DNA of 64,000 nucleotides from Gonapodya prolifera JEL478 (Eukaryota > Monoblepharomycota > Monoblepharidomycetes > Monoblepharidales > Gonapodyaceae), in contig KQ965779.1 of NCBI GenBank assembly GCA_001574975.1, positions 186,001 through 250,000 of the forward strand, in the 5' to 3' direction. Made by a program: the position numbers and the translations under genes. The notes under the pieces are model-generated. The model made no database searches and was not told where the DNA came from. It saw only the letters and a program-made list of their open reading frames with translations. Within the stretch, counting starts at the first letter, position 1; the number at the start of each line of letters is the position of its first letter. Positions 57,667-64,000 of this stretch are shown here, one piece after another.

Positions 57667-57929
57667 TTAGCGTGGCCCATGTCTATCGTGGGGCCCAGGT
57701 GGATGATGAGGTCCGCCATTAGGAGGTGGATTGCCGTGAGCTGGTCGTCCGTGAAGTGGACCACCGGGTGGACCAGGCGGTTCTGACGGATGGTGCGGTC
57801 CTCCGTGGGGACCACTGAGTCCAGGAGGGTGCTGATCGAATGATGGCGACGGACGAGGTAACATCAGCCATAAGGCGGGATCAAATCCTTGAGCTGGGAG
57901 CTTACATGAGGACCATGTCCACGATCCAT
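57667..57929 (-). CDS. 62-residue His/Gly/Pro-rich microprotein
   Basis: Two exons, 57929-57906 and 57831-57667, joined in phase through a GTAAGC...CGATCAG intron of 74 bp. The result starts MDRGHGPHHPPGLSG and carries repeats of GPHHP and PPGPPGG, with about 13 His, 16 Gly and 19 Pro. No signal peptide. Such composition could bind divalent metals or be structural, but function is unknown. The neat splice that keeps the H-P-G bias across both exons is the main support. Confidence 0.5.
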
Positions 57930-57934
57930 AGCTA

Positions 57935-58600
57935 CGAGTTTCTGGAGATCAAATAGCTTCAGCCGATTGATTCCTCTCCTTCTATGGCCGTCGCGAGGCC
58001 GCCCTCGACATGTTATTGCTTGGTTGGCGGCGGGGACAACGTGTCTCGACGCTTTAGTGCCACAATACAGTCTTTATTGCACGCGCACGTGCCTTCGAGA
58101 TATTCAGTTGAGACGCAATGACGGTTTCGGTGTCTTTGAGCAGCGGATTTATCTCTACTCATGACGAACGAGCGGATGTTAGGTGAATCACGGCTGGAGG
58201 TCCGCGAACCGATCTCCGGTTCCCGGCTTTGATGAGCGCCAAAACCCAGTCTGGTCATGCCGACAATAAGATCGCCATCCGGATGTGTGTCTATCACGAA
58301 CTACGGGTATCATGATTAATTGTTCACGCTAAAAAACACAAGGCGTAATGTACATGTACAAGTGGGTGTACGGTTTAGTCGAAACTCCAGAGCCATCAAG
58401 CCTGAGTTGCATGACGCTCGACAAGCCGCCAAAGTATTCCCCGGTCATATTCGTTCTTTGTCATGAGCGACGAACGACCGTCCACACCTCCCAACCTGAA
58501 GCAGACTCAACAGAGAACGTCTGGAACTTGTCTGGAAAGCTACAGTTCCACTTGAAGAGAGTTTGACATCTTGAGTTTTGCCAGCTCAGCAATTGCGTAC
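57935..58600. other. intergenic, no gene seen
   Basis: No protein-like frame or RNA gene recognised. Confidence 0.45.
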
Positions 58601-58665
58601 AAGCACGAGGGTCAGCAAACACTTCACTCCTTAGCATCCCCTGCGTCCGGATCTTCCCACTCCGC

Positions 58666-58926
58666 ACCGTCCTTGTCGTCTTCGTCGTTCCACTCCACAG
58701 CATCCTCGTCATCCTCCAAGGCAGGCTCTGGTATTTCCAACGCGGACCTCTGCGTCCAAGTGCATCGGCAAAGGTAGCACACTTGTTGTTCCGAAACTTG
58801 ACTCTGCCATTGGTTTGAGAAATGGGGGTCCGAGATGGGGTGGATGTCAAAAAGAAAAATTCACCTCATCGAAAACAAGCTCTCGCTTTGCGTCTAGCTT
58901 CACGTATCGGGGTCTTCACCAGCGAG
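58666..58926 (-). CDS. C-terminal exons of an unidentified acidic protein
   Basis: Minus-strand frame RYVKLDAKRELVFDE (about 58910-58866) joins in phase, across an intron ending ACGCAG, to RSALEIPEPALEDDEDAVEWNDEDDKDGAEWEDPDAGDAKE (split here only for reading: residues RSALEIPEPALEDDED then AVEWNDEDDKDGAEW), with the stop near 58630-58640. The strongly acidic Trp-bearing tail looks like real coding. Upstream exons were not found and the protein is not recognised. Confidence 0.35.
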
Positions 58927-59323
58927 TGAATTGTAGAGCCACACGTCAGCGGCAACTTTCCTCTGTCCTCGCTTAAAAATTGCCCTGCACGCTTCAGGAC
59001 ATCTCTGGTGGGGGCTCGTTTCAGTTCCGCCAAAGGTGTGCGACAACGAGATCCTTGATGAGTCGACAGTTTCTTTTGCGGGATAGAATCCAAACCCAGG
59101 CATCGTTCCTGTTTATTCGAACAGCTGTCCCTGCGGAATCACTTCTGTGTCTGACTTCGTAAGGAACAGTGCTCTCCAACTTTCCTGTTGTTGAAGTTAA
59201 TGCTCGACAGCGAAGCGGCCGCTGTACCACTCACCCATCATCCAACGGCCGTTCAGGACCCCTGTAGCATTCTCCATGTCTAGTAGTTGATCATAGCTCT
59301 TGTCTCCGCAACGTGGCTACGAT

Positions 59324-59578
59324 TCATCGTTTCAAATGACGGTCTTTCTCCTTCAAGAGATGTTCTTTCTCTTTCAGTAGCAGTTTGACCGCCAGATCTT
59401 TATCGGCTAGGGATTGGTTGGCTATTTCGGAGCCAGCTTTGTCGGCGGCCAACAGCTGGAGAAGTGTCTCTCTACTTGCGTTCTCCCATTCTGATGGGGG
59501 AGTCAGAGCCGCACCGACGTGAATCGCGCACAGGGACGTGCGAGAGGCGAGACTGCAGATGCGACGGAGAGCGTGCAT
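59324..59578 (-). CDS. LKEKD-repeat protein, 84 aa (paralogue of 29820 locus)
   Basis: Open frame from MHALRRICSLASR through IHVGAALTPPSEW to LLLKEKEHLLKEKDRHLKR. The Arg/Ser/Ala-rich start resembles a mitochondrial targeting leader. The rest is a charged coiled coil. It shares order and key residues with the copy at 29820-30062 on the plus strand, where the repeat is longer. This copy has no frameshift. Function unknown. Confidence 0.5.
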   Translation of the reverse strand: MHALRRICSLASRTSLCAIHVGAALTPPSEWENASRETLLQLLAADKAGSEIANQSLADKDLAVKLLLKEKEHLLKEKDRHLKR

Positions 59579-59932
59579 TTCCTTGGATTGAATGAACTTG
59601 TGGCCAAAGTTGTTAACCGTTTAGCCGAACTCCACCACCAGTACAACTCGCAATTCTTCTGCTGTTCCTCGACATGTGATTTGTCAAAAGATTTGCAGTG
59701 GAATCCTCGCCGGAAATTGCATATCTTATATGGACGTGCATTTCGCGGAAAACCGGAAACGAAGGGTTTCGGCGGGGTTTCTGTCCCGTAGATTTCCCAG
59801 AGTTCTTTACTAGATCCAATATCGTTAAAACGGTCGCGTTTGGCTTCGACTTCGGGCCGCAGAAGGGTTGCCGTTTTGAAGAATGGAAGGGTCGGCATAA
59901 AACCTTTCTCGACGCCTATTCCAGTCGTACAC

Positions 59933-62900
59933 ATGTCTGGAAAGCCCGTGTCCACTCCTGGCGCCTCTAGTAACGTATCTTCCTCTTCATCGCCGCCTCA
60001 AGCCGGAGACGATGGCGACCTTTTCAAGAAAACGCCTCCGTCGTCTCCCGTTTCCCGGAGCGGCTCCAAGGACAGGATTCTGGGTGAAGGAGTGACGATG
60101 ATGTCCGTATCTCCACCATCTGGAATCTCCGCCGGTCTGCGAGCTGCCTCGTTGTCGGGAGGAGGTGTAATCGGCTTGGGGCCGCGGGTGAACGAGGTGG
60201 AGACAGGGACGAACACCGGAGCGGGTCAGGAATCATCCCGCAGATTGACTCCCAATCAGCTGGTGCTGGGAACATCGCCTGCAGCCTCTGGTGCTGCCCC
60301 ATCGTCCTCTCTTCGCGCTCGAACGAGCACGAGCACCTCGTCCCGACCCCAATCGCTGTCGTCATCCCCTCGCGTGCCCGCACTGGCCATACCCGCGCCC
60401 AATCTGCGGCGAAACTCACGCGCAGGGTTTCTGTCGGCCGACTCACCCTCACCTGCGTCACTCCCTTCCGGTACACCTCGCCTCCCTCACTCTCTCATCT
60501 CACCATCCCGGATGTCATCGTCGCCCAGACCAACGCAGCAGCAACTCTCACGCGCACTGGATGCATATTTGTCCACCCCTACACCGCAGCCATCTGTCAC
60601 GCAGGACTCTGACGGACTCGATGTGTTCAGAACCGCCTCGGAAGAGAGCGACCATTACTCTTCCCCGGCTGGAGCGATTACCGACGATATTTACCGGTGG
60701 GCACCTCGAAAAAATCACTTACTCTATTTTAGTTCGAGTGATCATATTCGTACTATCGTCCTCCTCCAGCTACCGGCGCCAGCTTGCTTCTACGCCCCCA
60801 CCACCCACATTCGTCCCCTCAAGTCCACGGCACGCGGCTGAATACTTTTCATCTTCACACGGATCCCGAACAAACGGATCGCCTGGTCGACCGCGTGGCG
60901 TAGCGACGATCGGCGCACCTGACGTCCATTTCAATCCATGGAATGAGGAGAGCACCCCCCCCCCCGATGCACCTGGTCTTGCCCAAGGTCCCGCCGCTCG
61001 CTTAAAACGCACGCCATCTGCCCCCTCCCTATCTTCCCCCCGCCCTGCCGACTCAGACCCGTCAGCGTCGCGCGCTCTCAAGGAACCTGGCGGTTTTCGG
61101 AGAGCCTTTGTGAAGGACCAGGCTCGTAAACGAAGAGAGGAAGGCGGATGGGGCGCGAGACACCACCCGGACCCAGAAGGCCCAGAGTGGGAACCTGTCC
61201 CGACGAGAAACTTTGTCGAGTTTTTGGCGCTGTATGGGAATCTGGGGTTGAGGGATGTGGTGAGTGGATGCAGGTGGTAGCGGGGAGACAATTATTCTCT
61301 ATGTTACTCATGGGATGCTGCAATGAGATGTCTCTTCGTTTCCTTTAACCGTCCTCTTCTCTCCCTCCCAGGACACCGAATCCATGTACACAGTCACGGA
61401 CGACCTCGACCCAGACTGGTCCCTCTCCGGGTCGGGCAACTCCGTCGACCCGGACCCACCGGGTCGCGTTGTCCGGGTGCGCCACTTGCCTGGTCTGGAC
61501 GAAGAAGAGGAAGGGGACTATCGGGACGATCTCGAGGGCGACGGGTGGCGCACTCCAATCGACGCGTCAGAGCTAGACCTCGAGCGGGCGTTTGAGAATG
61601 GAGTTGCGAGACATCGAAGGTCCCGCACGAGGTCGGATGGACGGGACGATCCGTCGGAAACGACTCCGCTTCTCTCGCCCGACGATAAGGCGAAGCTATC
61701 TCACTCCACATCGCAACACCCGGGTGTCTCCACGGCCCACGCGTACCTCCTCCTCCTCAAATCATTCATCGCCACCGGCATCCTGTTCCTCCCACTTGCG
61801 TTCTCCCACGGCGGCATGCTTCTTGCTCTCGTTGGCATGATCGGGTTCGGTTGGATTGGGTACCACTGCTACGAGCTGCTCTTCCTCTCAGGAGAACGCA
61901 CCAGGGTCCGTGGGGTTTGGGGAGGAGAGTTGAGGCAGGTGGACTTTGGTGATGTGGCCGAGCGCTGCGGGAGGTTGGCCGGATGGGTGTGGGGCGGTGG
62001 ACTGACCAAGGGTGGAGAGTGGACCGAAGGCGACTTTGGTGACACGGGGAGGGTGTGGGGAAGGTGGATGCGGAGGGTAGTGGTTGGAAGTATTGCGATA
62101 TCTCAGGTTGGTTCCTTTATCTCACACCGAGCCAACGTATCTCTTACCAACGTCACGCCGATGTTACCTATAGTGCGGCTTTGGAACTGCATACCTTATT
62201 TTCGTAGCGCAAAACCTATCTCAAGTCCTCTCCGCTCTCGTTCCAACCATAACCACGACCACTCCCATCCCAATTCCCTTTCTTCCCGAAATGACTCCGC
62301 CTACACTCTTCCTTGTTCTTCAACTCTGCCTTTTCATCCCCATCTCCTTCCTCCGCCAGATTCGTTCCCTCGCGTTTCTAACTCTCGTCGCCGACACCTT
62401 CATTCTTCTTGGCGTAGCGTATGTGTGCTACATCGATGTGTCAGTCATCAAAGCCAGGGGTTGGGGCCCTCCGATGAAGATGGATGAGAGTGGTAATTCG
62501 GTCTTGAATATGTCGTGGTTTGTCGGGAAGGAACCAGGGCTGTTTCTGGGCACTGCCGTGTTTGCCTTCGAGGGCGTCGGTCTGGTACTGCCCATTGCAC
62601 AGAGCATGAAGCACAGGGAACAGTTTCCCAAAGTGTTGTTGTGGTGAGTTGTTTTGGATCAGAGCACAGTCGGCAATCATCTCACACCAACAACTTCGTT
62701 TCATATCTTCTTTAAGGACGATTCTCACAATAGGTGCCATGATGCTTCTCGTTGGCACTCTATCCTATTACGCTTTTGGCGACTCGGTGTCGGCATATAT
62801 ATTCACTAATCTCGACCTGGTGACCCGAACTCCCTCACTGTCCTCCCCTTCGACTCCGTATTCTCTCTCCCTCCTTGCTGTGGATCCCACCTCCACCGAC

Positions 62901-63411
62901 CCTAGTCCCGTCACCCTCCTCATACAAACTCTCTACGCTCTCGCCATCCTCCTATCCTTCCCACTGGCGGTGTACCCTGCTCTAAAGATCTTCGAGCGAT
63001 GGACTTGGGGCCGGGCAGGCGAGGGGAGGGGCAAGCGGAGCCCGAAAGTGAAGTGGGCGAAGAATGCGGGGAGAGCGACAGTTGTGATCGGGTTGGGGGT
63101 CCTGGCGTACATGGCGGGCGAGAACTTGGATAAGGTGGGTACATCATCAATGTTGTGATAACGGCGCTTCATACCTGTCATCTCCCGTGCAGTTTGTTTC
63201 GCTCGTGGGCACCCTTCTTTGCACTCCTCTTTCCTACATCTTCCCGGCTGCATTCGACCTCGCTCTCTCCACCTCTGACAAAGTTGGTTCCTCGACGTGG
63301 GATCGTGTCAAGTCCCGCCTTGTAACCAACAAAAACGTAATCTTCGTGGTGTTGGGGACAGCAGCAACAGTCATACTGAGTATCGATACCGTGGCACGAT
63401 GGCAGACGTAA
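59933..63411 (+). CDS. AVT3: vacuolar amino-acid transporter, AVT3/AVT4 (SLC36-like) family
   Basis: Amino acid/auxin permease family member expected to export neutral amino acids from the vacuole. Six exons: 59933-60696, 60770-61259, 61372-62106, 62174-62643, 62717-63134 and 63193-63411. Phases close and give 1031 residues. The first ~600 residues are disordered (Ser/Pro/Arg-rich) with the acidic patch DEEEEGDYRDD, longer than in yeast Avt3. The permease core begins AYLLLLKSFIATGILFLPLAF, then CGFGTAYLIFVAQNLSQVL, ISFLRQIRSLAFLTLVADTF, GTAVFAFEGVGLVLPIAQSM, and SYYAFGDSVSAYIF. Eleven hydrophobic helices are plausible. The ATG at 59933 is the first in frame before the disordered tail. Confidence 0.9.
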
Positions 63412-64000
63412 TGCAACTTTGCGGGATCGGGAGAGCTTGACGGCAGCGAAGAGACGTGAACTTACGTAGACGTGCAGTACTCCGTTGACTTCATCTAGCA
63501 CTACATAAAGAGTCTAGAAATGTGTATTGCAAAAGTCCCTATACATGGTATTTATTGTACCGGTTTGGTCTTCTACCCACGGCACTTGCAGCTAAGCAAT
63601 CGGCATATTTGCATGTCTGGGTCCCGAAACTGGTGATGAGCCGAAAAAGCGGTCTGGCCACACTGAAAATGTGCCATATCATCATAATACGTGCTGAGAG
63701 TTGCCGACATTTCAAAATATTCATCAAAGAAAATGTCGACACGATTAGTTATTTTCAAGCTAAAAGCAAAGGGGTATGTCCATGTACGAGTCCGGTAAAA
63801 TGGGTTTCAGGTGCAGCCAGTAACTGGTGCTGAGAGGCACGCATAAACGTTTAGCAGAAAGTCCATGACTTTCCATGACTTTCCACCACATTCTACCGGC
63901 TTCGGTGTTTCGTGGCAGAACAATTGCGAAACAAGCTTAAGATTACAAAACGCTTGCGCTAGCATATCTTAGAGCTTTATAAGGCTGCCCCGCTGCAGCC
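63412..64000. other. right edge, intergenic
   Basis: AT-rich 3' flank of the transporter gene. A short direct repeat of ATGACTTTCC occurs at about 63864-63885. No gene recognised. Confidence 0.45.

Noticed and set aside
59503-59955. 150-codon minus frame opposite the start of the AVT3-like gene
   Set aside because: It overlaps the well-supported transporter N-terminus and the LKEKD frame, and shows no domain.

Overview
This is a nuclear segment of an early-diverging, flagellate (zoosporic) fungus. Its genes are dense and intron-rich, with GT-AG introns mostly of 50-100 bp, and GC is moderately high. Three things point to a chytrid-grade fungus: a complete SPAG6/PF16 axonemal gene (8844-11471), fungal families such as a TOK potassium channel, an LCB2 subunit and a class II DYRK kinase, and a convincing selenocysteine tRNA (4535-4621). 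Selenocysteine use is absent from most fungi but has been reported in a few early branches. From memory these include the monoblepharid Gonapodya, so a Gonapodya-like fungus is my best guess. I have not verified this by any search.

Left part (1-13 kb): TOK-type channel (minus), tRNA-Sec with an upstream TATA box, two low-complexity proteins of unknown function, the SPAG6 gene, and a rhodanese/Cdc25-like protein (minus).

Middle (13-29.4 kb): a secreted S9-family peptidase (DPP V-like), then three tandem copies of a 14-TM drug-efflux-type MFS gene that share one exon pattern, including 9-nt and 18-nt microexons. The third copy is clearly a pseudogene and the first carries a stop at a conserved Trp. 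A seven-helix membrane protein of unknown function follows.

29.4-37 kb: an accessory island. It has remnants of LKEKD-repeat/coiled-coil genes, then about 4.5 kb almost devoid of CpG with scrambled ORFs. This looks like an old methylated repeat or foreign insertion.

37-47 kb: a broken glutathione S-transferase, RPB3, TFIIA large subunit (TOA1) and a microbial-type PARG/macrodomain-like protein on the minus strand, a defective class IV (SIRT6-like) sirtuin, and LCB2.

47-64 kb: a sterol-desaturase-like pseudogene, a large DYRK kinase, an allantoate-permease-like MFS pseudogene, a 62-residue His/Gly/Pro-rich microprotein, an LKEKD paralogue, and a vacuolar AVT3/AVT4-type amino-acid transporter.

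Housekeeping genes (RPB3, TOA1, LCB2, SPAG6, DYRK, AVT3) have exon phases that close exactly. Five other loci (GST, sirtuin, desaturase, DAL5-like, third MFS) carry lesions, so gene decay is common here. Single-base errors in the assembly remain an alternative for some of them. Exon joins were worked out by hand from reading frame and splice signals.
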